Made by a program: the position numbers and the translations under genes. The notes beneath the pieces are model-generated. The model was given only the letters and a program-made list of their open reading frames with translations. It was not told the origin of the DNA and ran no database searches. From contig JAHQIY010000020.1 in assembly GCA_019054805.1 (NCBI GenBank), forward strand, positions 372,001 through 436,000: DNA of 64,000 nucleotides, written 5' to 3'. Below are positions 33,600 through 44,179 of this stretch, piece after piece. This stretch comes from Brachionus manjavacas (lineage: Eukaryota > Rotifera > Eurotatoria > Ploima > Brachionidae). The stretch's first letter is position 1; the number at the start of each line of letters is the position of its first letter.

Positions 33600-36286
33600 A
33601 AAAAAACTTTTTTTTAGAGCTAGTTAAAAATTTACGATTAATTATAAAAAATTACATTCGAATTCTAAAACCAAGTATTGGAAAAAATTTTTTATAGGAT
33701 AAATTGGATGCATTAGCTGATACAATTACAATTTGCTGAAAATATGTTAGATTTAAAAAATTGATTTTTCATATTTATTTGATAACCAAAAAAAGATTTT
33801 TCAAAAAAAATTTTTAAGTAAAATAATTGTTAAGACTTTGATATAACCGTGAAATTTTGTAAGATTTCAGCATCAAATTAATTTTCTAGTTTGCATGGAA
33901 ATTTTTCCATTAAATAAAATAGTTTGTTCTATAATATTTATTATTAATGCTAAAATTTAATTAAAAATTATTCAATCTTGTATTAATATATTATCTTTTT
34001 TTAAATCTGAACTAAAATGAGAAAAAATCTAAAATATTTTTTTTTGAAAATTATTATAATTATTCTATATGGATAAAAAAAGAAAATTTTTGATTTTTCT
34101 CTATCTATTAAAAAAGATTCATTTAACAAAAAGTTGACTTAATGAAAAAAAAGTTGCTTTTGCGTAAGGATTGAACACAGTTTAAGATTTAATTTGGGCA
34201 AATGATTTGACTAAAAATCCACTGATACTTCCAATTTCTTTAATTTTTTAAATTTTAAACAATCGCTGATATAGTCTCATGTTTTATTAATATTAGTCAC
34301 TAAATTATTTTTAATTTTTAATCAGAAAGAAATAAACCTTGAAGCAAAATAGAAATTTTTATTTTTTATTTTAATTACCAAAAATTACTAATCCCTAAGT
34401 TCAAAAAAAGCTTTTATCACTAAAAATAAAAACGGGTTTGAATAAATAATTTTTTACCTGCTCTAAAAAATTTAAATTCAAAAATCTACAAATTATTAGA
34501 TAATATTTTTTTAGTTGTTAACAATTCTCAATTCATGTAAACTAATCTATGTATTTTTGGGAATTATTTTTGATTTAGATTGCTTTTTGTTTATATCAAT
34601 ATGAATTTTGAAACAATATAATATAATGATACAATGTCCAATATTGTCTATCTATTATTTATCTTTAAAAAAAATCCTTTTAAAATGTTTTTAAGAGCCA
34701 TAATCAATTAAAGAAGAAAAAATAATCTAATGCTAATTGTAATTAGAGCTCTGACTTTGTAAATGGAAGATAAAGATCTGTACAAATAAAGTTTTTAGGG
34801 ATTTATTTTTATGAAAATTTGCTTTTCAAGGAAAAGTTGGAAATCAAAAACCTGTTTACTCTCTCAATCGGCTCAATTTCATACTACCATTAATGGTAAT
34901 TAAAATCCTTCCAATATTCAAGTCAACAAAAATCCCTTTTTTTATAACTAAAAGCTTTAATTTTTAATTTAGATTATTATTTTTATTTTTTATTAATACC
35001 ACCTGTCGTCTAATTTTAAATCTATTAATTTTTTGATCTCTCGATAAACTGTGCTTATCAAAAAATTTTGCAGAACAATTTTTAGACTTACAGTATAAAA
35101 AGTTATTTCATTTTAAAATTTTTTTTTTTTTTCTTTGTTCCAAAATTCACAATGCCATGAAAAAGTATTATTTTTATTGAAAAGATCAAACATTTAAGGT
35201 TTAAATAATAAACAAAAAAATTAAGCTTCTTCATTATTTTTATTGTATATTAAGTCCTTTTATTTTGCAGACAGACCACTTCCGTGTCTACTTGAAAAAA
35301 TCGACAACAATTAAAAAATCCTAAGCCAAAAAGTCTTTAAGAACCCATATTTCTTGACATTATAAAATTAATAGAATATTTTCATACCAAACTTTACCTT
35401 AAAAAAAGAATAAAATTAATGATAATTTAAAAATTTATTTTTATCTCTCCTATTTTAGCGTCATCAGAAAATAATAAAATCATTCTAGCGTTGAGGACTG
35501 TTATAGTTAAATGTTTAAGTTAAAGCTAAAACAAAATTAACGTTTTTCTGATAGATAAGATTTTTTTGAGGATCTGGTTTATCAAAATCTTTATCTCATT
35601 TGATTATAAATTAAAAAAGTAATGTAATTTAAACAATTTTTAAAATTTTGAGAATTTTGTGAAAGTTCGAAGTTTTTAGCCTGAAAAATGACCAAGATAT
35701 GCCATTTCTAAGCATCTGACTCTATGAAACTTTAAGCTGCCATATTTTCTTAACTAATTGTCACATAAATAAAGTAATTATATATTCCGATCAGCTAAAT
35801 TAGTTTGTTTAAACTTTGATATCAATCATTTTTATTACTATAAATAATAAATCTTAAATTAAAATTTAAATCAGAAAAGTTGACGGATGATGCAACTTCA
35901 AAAGGAAAGATTCTGAGCAATTCGTCGGTGTTTCCTAGTCACCATTGCACATTAATAAGTAAAGAATTTTCTACTTAAAAACCAAATAAAAACTATGTAA
36001 ACCATATAACCACAATAAAAATAAAAATGATTGATATAAAGATTTAAACAATTGATGAATCTTTTAGTTAGAAATTTTATTAAATTTTAAATTTTAAAAA
36101 ATTTGATAATTGAATCTTCGATCAAAAAAAAACATCTTTTTCAAATTTCATTATAAAAGCTAATTACGCACATAATTATAAATCTTTTATTTAGCCTAAC
36201 TATTTGATTTATTTTTGATACTTAGAAATCTTAATAAATGGAGTTCAAGTTACAAATTTATAAATTAATAAAAAAATTTTTGACAA
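33600..36286. other. Intergenic, about 2.7 kb
   Basis: AT-rich, without supported genes. The last ~90 bp (36195-36286) resemble the sequence just upstream of WD40 copy A (24220-24133 on the minus strand), so the duplication that made the two genes included part of the promoter. Confidence 0.5.
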
Positions 36287-37859
36287 ATGAAAGTGAATTT
36301 TTATCAAATTTTTACAATTTTGACCTTCAATTGTTATTATGAAGCAAGAAAGATCCTTTTTGGACATTCAGAGCGAGTATGGTCACTTGTAGTACTTAAC
36401 AATGGCAATTTAGCAAGTGGATCACAAGATCGGACAATTAAAATTTGGAATAGAAACAATGAAAGCTTAAAAATGACTTTGAATGGTCATTCAGGTGATG
36501 TTTTGTCACTAGCGGTAGTGAACAACGGTGATTTAGCTAGTGGATCAAGTGATAAAACAATCAAAATTTGGAAAACAAACAACGGTATTTCTAAAATGAC
36601 TCTGAATGGTCATTCTGATTGGATTTGGTCCCTTGCAATGCTCAAAAATGGCGACTTGGCAAGCGGTTCAAGGGATAAAAATATAAAAATTTGGAATTTA
36701 AATAATGGAAGCTTAAAAATGACTTTGAGGGGTCATTCAGGTGACGTTTTGTCACTAGCAGTACTTAGCAATGGTGATTTAGCTAGTGGATCAAGTGATA
36801 AAACAATCAAAATTTGGAATTTAGGTAATGGAAGTATGAAATTCACTCTAACTGGCCATGCAAATTCGATTAACTCACTTGCAGTGCTCAAAAACGGCGA
36901 CTTGGCAAGTGCATCAGATGATAATATAATTAATATTTGGAATACAAATAATGGTAGTTTAAAAAAGACTTTGGGTCTTTATAATCGAATTGGGTCCAAT
37001 ATTGAATTTTGCAAAATTGCAGTGCTCAAAAATGGCGACTTGGCAAGTGGGTCTTTGGATCAAACAATTAAAATTTGGGATACAAAAGATGGAAGCTTAA
37101 AAAAGACTCTTACAGACCCTGATAAAACAAAATATATGCAATCAATGGCAGTACTTAACACTGGTGATTTGGCTGGCGGATATACTGATGGTTCAATTAG
37201 AATTTGGAATATGAGCTTAATTTTTGGAGGAATAGAGGATAAGGAAAAGAAAAAATATAAAAAGTCAATCTCATTAAATTCCAAGGAATTAGAGAGAAGC
37301 AAAGAAGGCGATAAGTGTAATTTTGATGGTTCTGTAATCAATATAGACGATTGCCAAGGTAAATTTAGGTAGAAATTATTAAAAAATAAGAAAAATTGTG
37401 CCCAAAGGTTATTTTTATTGCAAGGACAATAAGGTAAAAAAAATGCGGTGTTCTGATAAAAAGCTATTTGATGAAAAGTCTAAAACTTGTAAAGAATTTA
37501 ACAATGTCTTCTGTGGAGCTCGTTCTTTCAGTAATGAGGAAAAAGATTTGTGTAGCTCATTACCAAACGGCTCTTATCCAAATATTGAGAATAATTGCAC
37601 GGATTTTTTTAAGTGTGAAAATTCAAAAACAGTCAATAGAGGCAATTGTCCCAACGGACTAAAGTTTAGTATGATTTCTTTGAAATGTGATCATGTATCG
37701 AACATCACAGCACCTTGTGGTACCAAAATTGTCTCTAAGAATGCACATAAAACCGAATTTAACTTCACTATCGTGTTTAGTCTGATAACGTCTTCTATAT
37801 GTATTATAATTTGTCTAACAATCTTAACTTGCCTTATAGTTTTAACTTTCCAAAATTGA
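36287..37859 (+). CDS. Secreted/membrane WD40 propeller with two chitin-binding (CBM14) domains, copy B
   Basis: Exons 36287-37358 and 37408-37859 (49-bp intron, same place and phase as copy A) give 507 aa. Residues 1-19 (MKVNFYQIFTILTFNCYYE) act as a probable signal peptide. Seven WD40 repeats follow, for example HSGDVLSLAVLSNGDLASGS, each ending IKIWN or IRIWN. Then come a Lys/Ser linker and two six-cysteine CBM14 domains (DCQGYFYCKDNKVKKMRCSD and FKCENSKTVNRGNCPNG parts). The C-terminus has a membrane-type hydrophobic segment (SLITSSICIIICLTILTCLI), ending FQN. Several NxS/T sites lie in the second half. It has one repeat fewer than copy A and a shorter tail after the membrane segment. Poly(A) hexamer AATAAA at 37901-37906. 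Confidence 0.88.
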
Positions 37860-37964
37860 AATTGAAATTTTAATTATATTTTATATAATTGATTACAAAA
37901 AATAAATTAAAGTCAAAAAGAAAATAATTATTTATTTGGACAAGATTTTGATAAGTTTAGTATT

Positions 37965-38240
37965 TTGGGTTTTTTCATTCAAAATTGATCTAACAATTTT
38001 TTTGATTAATTTTTTCACTAAAAATAAATTTTGTAACTTTACGTAAAATTACATGAAAAAATTATTTTTTTGAGGTAAAAATCGTAGAGTTAATTAAAAA
38101 AATTTATTTTTCAGAGACAAATTTTAATATATACTCAGCTATATTTAAATATCTGAATTCATCACTTTAAAAAAAAATATGAAATTTTTTAACAAAAAAG
38201 TTAATGAAATTAAACTTACTGCTAAATCAGTTAATCTTTA
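37965..38240. repeat. Dispersed TTACGTAAAATTACG-type repeat, copy 1 (rearranged)
   Basis: 37965-38110 matches 54694-54835 in direct orientation: ttgggttttttcattcaaa..., gattaattttttcac, gtaactttacgtaaaattac, and the following aggtaaaa part. 38118-38240 matches 54836-54960 in inverted orientation, best seen in the word tttagcagtaa(g/a)tttaatttcattaac. The copy is thus internally rearranged compared with the one at 54.5 kb. Confidence 0.65.
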
Positions 38241-38755
38241 AATGAAATACCACCCGAAATTTATATTTTGTTTCGAAATTTTGAAGAACAGGTTATGGCT
38301 TCCAGTTGGGATAATGAAAGCCAGTTACTTAATATAGAAAATATATTAAAGTGTCGTTTATTTTGATTAAACGTCAATTAAAAAAAGATCAAATCGTCAC
38401 TTATTTATGGATGTCAATTTTTCTGTACCATAAATTAAATTTTTTACCATAAAATCAATGTTTTTGTACCTTAAATTAATGATTTGTACTTTATTTTAAT
38501 CATTGAGACCATAACTTTACGTTTCACTTTTTTGTACCATAAATCTTTTGTACGAGAAATTAAATGTTTTGTACCAGAAATAATTTTTTGTGTACCAGAC
38601 ATTAATTTTTTGTACTGAACATTTAATTGTTTGTTCAAAGTCTAAATAGTAACGTGACAAAAAATAAACTGAGTTTTAGAAACTTGTTATGGCGTATTTA
38701 TATTTTAAAACATAAATGTGCTTTCAAAACATAAATTTATTTTAAGGCTAATAAA

Positions 38756-39049
38756 ATGAATAATAATTATGATTTTGATGAATTTGAAGAGCTAGAAGAC
38801 TATATGTCTCCGAATGACGAAGAAGAGTCACAAGATGAAGTTGTTAACAATAAAAAGACTAAGAAGAAGAAGAAGAAGTATGTTTTCGTTGAAAAATTCA
38901 ACAATGCTAAAGATGCAACGAAATGCTTAGAAAGTGAAAAAGTATGGTCGTTTAGAAATGAACATGAAAATGACAACGGTTTACTTGTCTCTTATCGTTG
39001 TAATATGGTTAAGAAAATAGGTCCTCAACGTAGCAAGTATTACAAGTAA
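38756..39049 (+). CDS. Small acidic/basic protein with zinc-finger-like core, inside the TTAA element
   Basis: 97 aa: acidic N-terminus (FDEFEELEDYMSPNDEEE), a Lys run (KKTKKKKKK) like a nuclear signal, then a conserved-looking core (KCLESEKVWSFRNE ... VSYRCNMVKKIGPQ). From memory, this last part resembles the N-terminal DNA-binding module (FLYWCH/WRKY-GCM1 type) of MULE-like transposase proteins in animals, but the following Cys/His ligands are missing because the frame stops. Another frame just after (39057-39180) continues with SNRVLRPRKI and a hydrophobic end. The gene may therefore be a truncated or deleted derivative. If translated it could bind the GTAC arrays of its element; this is speculation. 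Confidence 0.45.
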   Translation: MNNNYDFDEFEELEDYMSPNDEEESQDEVVNNKKTKKKKKKYVFVEKFNNAKDATKCLESEKVWSFRNEHENDNGLLVSYRCNMVKKIGPQRSKYYK

Positions 39050-39674
39050 TAAAGAAAATGCACCTAAAGAAGCATCAAAATCAAATAGAGTCTTAAGACC
39101 AAGAAAGATTTTAAAACTTTATGTATTTGTATTTTTTATTATTTTAATTGTATTTCCTGTTAATCGTTACTTTGATTAAAAAACTATTTTTTTATTCGCT
39201 GTATAATTTAAGTTCGTTTATTTTCAATAAATTTAAAAATAATTAAAAGTAATTTCTTAGTACAGAATCATCATTTTTTTGGTACAAAACGCTAACTTTT
39301 ATGGTACACTCCGTAAAGATATAGTACACAAAAAAAATATTCTAAATACAGTGTTTTAATGGTACAAAAAAATTAATATATAGTACAGAAAAAATATATC
39401 TCCTTATTTATATTAATTAGTCAACATAAAAATTAGTCGATTGAATGTATGAATCGTAAATTAAAAGAAATAGTTGTCATTTTAAGTAATTAGTTATCAC
39501 ATAATAAAATTAAATGTTATAAAGTAAAGAGTCATAAAAAAAATTTTAATCATAAAAAAATTAAGAAAATATTTTCAATTATTTCATTACTAATGCTTTT
39601 AATTCCTTTTTTAGTCGACCTTCTCCTCTTTATTTTCCTAAAGGTATGTCGCAAGCTTTAGCTGGATCCTTGGC

Positions 39675-39723
39675 TTTAATCAACACCAATTATATGCTTC
39701 CACATTAATTGGTGTTGATTAAA
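39675..39723. repeat. Perfect 18-bp hairpin arms inside the TTAA element
   Basis: tttaatcaacaccaatta (39675-39692) and taattggtgttgattaaa (39706-39723) are exact complements with a 13-nt loop. They sit in the right half of the element next to a broken minus-strand coding fragment (about 39850-39725, containing YEDIHEAFDE). They could be the ends of a nested insertion or a functional hairpin. Confidence 0.8.
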
Positions 39724-40261
39724 TGGGATAACAGCTTTATTGTAGGAATTTGCTGCTAGGGTTTTTACCTTCTTCTACCTCAGTTTCAATTAAAGTGTTC
39801 TTTAAGTTTTCTTGAGCTTCGATTTATTCGTCGAAAGCCTCATGAATATCTTCATAACCCCCCGATTCCCCATAAAATTATTTATTGATTTATTGAAGTT
39901 ACATTTAATCTTTTTAATGACAATTAATACATTTAATTTACATTAATTTTATTGACGTTTAATCAAAATAAATGACGCTTTAATGCGGCCCTTAGTATAT
40001 AGACTTATCAAAGACAATAAGTGTTAATAATATTTATTGAATAAATTTGATTGAAAAGGCATCGAAGGCTGATAAACAAACAAATGGAGATTGGTCAAAC
40101 ATGGTCTGAATTAATTTTTAAATATAATTATTAAATAAATTTAATAAATTAGATTTTAAGATTTTTTACATTATTTTACTTTATTTTACAAAAATTTTCT
40201 TTAACAAAAAATGAATCTTAAGAAATTTTTTTTAATTTACGTTATTTTACGTACAATTAAA

Positions 40262-40497
40262 TTTTAATATCAAACTCTGAAAAAACCCAAATAAAAGCCC
40301 AAATCTAGCGACTTTTTTGAATATTTGAAAATCGGTAATTTTACGTAAATTAACGTTATTTACATAAAAAAACGTTAATTTTCGTTAATTATCGTAATTT
40401 TACAAAAGTTATTTTAGGTCATTACGAATTTAATCGTAAATTACATTTATTAACGTAAAATAACGTTAATTTACTTAATCGTCAGATCCTCGTAGCA
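40262..40497 (-). repeat. Dispersed TTACGTAAAATTACG-type repeat, copy 2
   Basis: The minus strand begins cgaggatctgacgat and runs through many ttaacgt/acgttaa words to a gtcgctagatttgggc core. This corresponds to 54552-54720 on the plus strand (cgaggatctgacgat ... gccgctagattttggc). It flanks the TTAA element on its right, as copy 1 does on its left. Confidence 0.65.
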
Positions 40498-40582
40498 AAT
40501 CAGTGCTGTAAATGAAAATTAATAATCCAATATCATTTTAAAACTTTTTATTAAATAAAATTTTTATTTTTTAACATTTAAA

Positions 40583-40866
40583 ATTTTATATTTTTTAGCT
40601 TTAAAACACTCAGCGACACCTTGTGGCATAGATTCAATAACTACTTCACTAAAGACTTTCAACCATTCGTCAAAAAGAACGCTTTTTAAATGCTCTACTG
40701 ACGTAATTTTTGTATTGACCATTTTTTGGTCAATATATGACCTTAAATTCTCTATTGGATTGAGATCAGGTGATCTTGGGCACCAGGGGAGAACTGTTAT
40801 TTGTTCTTGAAACCAATCTCGAACGGAATGAGTAGTATGTGCACTAGCGCCAACCCATTTTAAAAT
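40583..40866 (-). pseudogene. Tc1/mariner-type transposase C-terminal remnant
   Basis: The minus strand reads HTTHSVRDWFQEQITVLPWC directly followed by PRSPDLNPIENLRSYIDQKM, the catalytic SPDLNPIEN block with the third acidic residue of the DDE triad. A short end (WLKVFSEVVIESMPQGV) and a stop follow. The preceding DNxxxH motif is degraded to GASAH, and no N-terminus is present, so this is a dead fragment of about 95 codons. Confidence 0.8.
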
Positions 40867-41114
40867 CCAAAATTTTAGGATAAAATAATTGTTCTAAACT
40901 TTGTTGAGTATTTTTTTTGTTCAATTTTATCTGTTTTTTTTTTAAATTAGTTCTGGAGTGTTCAGAAATTTTTTTTGAACAATCTATATATCAACAGAAA
41001 GCTAATAAAATTATCTTTAAGATGGTATAGTTAACATTATATGTTAATCGATTTTAATTTTAGATTTCTATACCTTATAACATTTTTTTTAAATTTTTTA
41101 GTAATGCTCTAAAC

Positions 41115-41555
41115 GTTATAGACATACTGTATGAGTCAGACTACGGCTTATATGGCAACATTGTTGACTTTGTGTGTGACTTTCTTTGTGGTTGGTTTCT
41201 CTGCACTGGCATTCTAATCAAATTTCTAAGGCAGATATCTTTAAATTGTAAATTTTTTTTCAATTTTTTCCCTTTTTTTAATTTTTTTATTTAGACCCGA
41301 AAAATTTTTTAAAAATTTGATCTTATACTTATTTAAAATTAGAATCACTTCATCTAATTAAAAATAAAGATAATTCAAAGAAACAGATCTTTGTTTCTTT
41401 GTTCCAGGTAAAATTAACAGTGCTCTCTTTCAGTTTAAGGCTTTTGTTCATTTTGGGATCATTTTGTGCCCAAATACCACGATTTATTGATGGTTTTTTC
41501 CAATAATCCCAATGTACGCAAAATGCAGGAGCAAACATTTAAATCAATTTGCGAT
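41115..41555 (+). pseudogene. Decayed duplicate of the CPES gene
   Basis: 41125-41250 translates to YESDYGLYGNIVDFVCDFLC and GWFLCTGILIKFLRQI, matching CPES residues around YQSNYGSYGYNVDVICDGLA. A region like the CPES first intron follows at the same place (tgtaaattt ... tttatttagacc). 41405-41545 matches exon 3 (LFILGSFCA..., then a near-identical 70-bp block gatttattgatggttttttcc). Because an intron is kept, the copy arose by DNA duplication and not by retroposition. Frameshifts and loss of the DG of the signature show that it is dead. It lies 8 kb from the functional gene on the same strand. Confidence 0.85.
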
Positions 41556-41675
41556 GCAAAACTTCCACACTATCTCCAGATATGGATTTCGACCTCATTT
41601 TTGGATTCTACGTATATGAAAACCTATGTTTAGCCAAAATTTTAGGGGGGGGTCAAAAAAATTTTTTTTTTTTTT

Positions 41676-41932
41676 TTTTTTAAATTTAAATTCCATTATT
41701 TTTTAATTGATTTATTTAAAAAATTATAGACACTATCATCCTTAACCTTTTTCTATCTTTCCTATCCTTGAGGCGAAAACATACCTTTTTCATAGCTCTT
41801 TTTATTTCTCTTATAAATGAAGAATTTAGTATTGTGACTTTGGTTAAGAAAGGTAGAAAAAGCTAAAGGAAAATGTTTTCTATATTTTTTTAAATAAATC
41901 AATTGAAAAATAATGGAATTTAAATTTTTAAC
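41676..41932. mobile_element. Fold-back MITE, ~257 bp
   Basis: aaatttaaattccattatttttt... (41676-41720) is mirrored by ...aaaaataatggaatttaaattttt (41888-41931). The ~45-bp arms differ at one or two positions, and weaker mirror similarity continues inward (cttaacctttttctatc versus its counterpart). It has no coding capacity. It is preceded by an eight-G run and about 20 T at 41645-41681. Typical of a short non-autonomous inverted-repeat element. Confidence 0.75.
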
Positions 41933-41935
41933 GAC

Positions 41936-42645
41936 TCAATAACTCTATTAATTATCAAAAAAAAAATTACCAAGCAAAGTTTTACAGGTATGAGATCCTA
42001 ATCTTGGACGGTAGAGGAGTATCAAGATTCAATAGGATCTTGGAACGTCCTAATGCGGACAAAAAATTATCAATTCTCAAAATAATTAAGGAAGTTTTGA
42101 GATCTCACAAAATCTTATTGTATTCTTAGACCCTAAAAATTTAAGATAATAAAGCTTTTCATCATTAAATTCAAAATTATTTAAAATGATTAAATTAAAT
42201 TAAAAATTAAATTTTTTAAAGTATATTAATAAAAAAACGTTTAACTAAAATTATAAAAATAAAAAACTAACTAACTAATGAACTTTCTTATTAACTTAGT
42301 TAAACAGGTGGAAATGAAAAATTTAAAAATGTTCAATTATGTTTTGAAAATTTATGGTATTTTGTGTGATACTTTAATTTTCTAAAGGATCTTAATTAGG
42401 AATCTTAATAAGATTCTCATAAAAAATCCTGATGTTATCCAAATTTTTGTCTCTCTTAATTTATAATATTATAATTTTTACATTCCATTATTAAAAAAAA
42501 TTAAAATTTATTTTAATCAAATAAATTTGAATTAAGAGCAAGATGCAATAGTAATAGTAATAAAATAAAATTAATTGGGGAATAAAAATTTAATTAAAAA
42601 TTTGATTTTAGAGCGTTTTTAAGATTTCCAAATTTTTTATTTATT
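41936..42645. other. Intergenic, nothing supported
   Basis: AT-rich with no open frame. The words aggatct...aatag near 42030 and 42390 (cttaattaggaatcttaataagattctca) hint at old repeats, but nothing can be named. Confidence 0.4.
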
Positions 42646-42649
42646 TTTT

Positions 42650-43114
42650 TTTGATGCGTTAGTCAGACAATGCGGTTATTAATTTTTTAAGATATTTCGA
42701 TGCGGGCAACTTACTGAATTAATTATTGATCAAAATCTAGAGGCTTTGGAGTAAAAGTTTAAACAAAATGCAGATTTTGCCTATTTTAATGCAAAAAATA
42801 GATCCTGGATTGATCACGTCTTTGCAAAAAAAACCAAAATACTAAAAATAGAAGAAGTTAAAATTATTGAGCCATGCGAACTTAACCTTAGTGATCATTT
42901 AGCGATTTCGACAAAGTTGAGAGTATGTAGAAATATATTTAAAAGTGATTTTGGTCTTGAACAAAATTGTTCTAAAAAGAAACTGACAAAAGTACAATGG
43001 AATAATGTAAATATACAAATCGAGTACCAAACCTGCCTCGAGAAAAGATTATTGACACTGAAACTTATTGATAAATTAAAATCTTTAAATGAAAATAACT
43101 CAGAATTTTATTAA
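42650..43114 (+). pseudogene. LINE endonuclease-domain fragment
   Basis: 42770-43110 reads FAYFNAKNRSWIDHVFAKKT and then IEPCELNLSDHLAISTKLRV in one frame. These are the IDHVF and SDH motifs at the end of the apurinic-like endonuclease of non-LTR retrotransposons. Upstream the same element is broken by a stop near 42752. The open part runs 65 codons past the endonuclease and then stops, before any reverse transcriptase. A truncated dead copy, on the opposite strand to the RT fragment at 24.5 kb. Confidence 0.75.
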
Positions 43115-44179
43115 AAATTATTATTTAATATTATTTATTTTTAAATATTATTTAATTATTATAAAAATCAAGTTTTTATAATTTTTCAAAATTTTACCTT
43201 AAATAAAACAAACTACAATAAAATGTTGACAGATGTTATCTTTAAGGTTATCTTTGCATGAGCAGGACGAAAACTACCAATTTTGTATCTACAATTTAAG
43301 CAAACTAGAAACAAACTCATATTCGTTAACGCACATAACATCAAATTCAAAACTATATTTTAACCTTTTTTATTGACTTCTGAGTCAACTAATTCTTCAT
43401 TTTTTTAATTATCTTTTAAAGGTCCATACGACTTTATCTTTTAATTTTTTTGATTTTTTTGATGATTTTTAGATTTTAATTAATTTTTATGTCAAATTAT
43501 TTAAAATTTAAAATTTTTATACTTTTAAGAAAAATTATAATCAATAATAAGTTATGAAAATTTAGCAGTTTTTTTTAGTTTTATTTAGTAATTTTAGATA
43601 TTAAATAAATAATAAATAGCCGAAAAAATTGGACTAAAAAACGATTGATATTTTGAAAAGTTTTACATTTCTATTAAATCTGACAAAAGACCACTGATTA
43701 TCTCACAAAATATATCATGATGTTTCATTTTATTTTTATATTAGGCTAAAAAATCATAATTTTTATATAATTTGAATTTTTGAAAATTTTATTTATTCAA
43801 AATCTTTTGTTTATTCGAGCATTCAAGTTTTTCTTCAAAGCCTCGATACCTCCAATTAAACAAGAGATTATAATTTACCTTAATGAGAACACCAACCTGT
43901 ATGTCAAACATGTCAATTGAAAACACAATCGTTGCTATGGTTCAATGTTTTTTTTGTTAGTCACTAAAACAAATTTTAGTTTTCATTTGTAATGAAATAA
44001 AGCTTTTAGCAAAATAGAAATTTTTTTATTTTCTATAATTTATTTTTATTGTCAAAAATTACTAATTCATAAATTTAAAAAAAGTCTATTCATAGTATAC
44101 AAAAATAGGATTGATTTCCACCAACATTTTGTTTGGAATTTATGATCATTTATTCATAAATTTTTAATTAAAACAAAAA
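43115..44179. other. Intergenic, promoter side of the FATP gene
   Basis: AT-rich with no open frame worth naming. The first exon of the fatty-acid transport gene begins at 44180, after an A-rich leader (attaaaacaaaaa). Confidence 0.4.

Larger units (their letters stand above)
38346..39983. mobile_element. TTAA-bounded DNA transposon with 38-bp inverted ends
   Basis: attaaagtgtcgtttatttt... at 38345-38382 is mirrored by the complement of 39947-39984 with 35 of 38 matches. Each end starts from a TTAA tetranucleotide (38346-38349 and 39980-39983), the target site of piggyBac- and Kolobok-type elements. Inside each end lies an array of GTAC words: about ten of the type ttttgtaccataaattaa on the left (38420-38635) and about six in mirror orientation on the right (39257-39395). 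The interior holds one small intact gene and a broken second one, so this 1.64-kb copy is probably non-autonomous. The superfamily is not certain. Confidence 0.75.
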
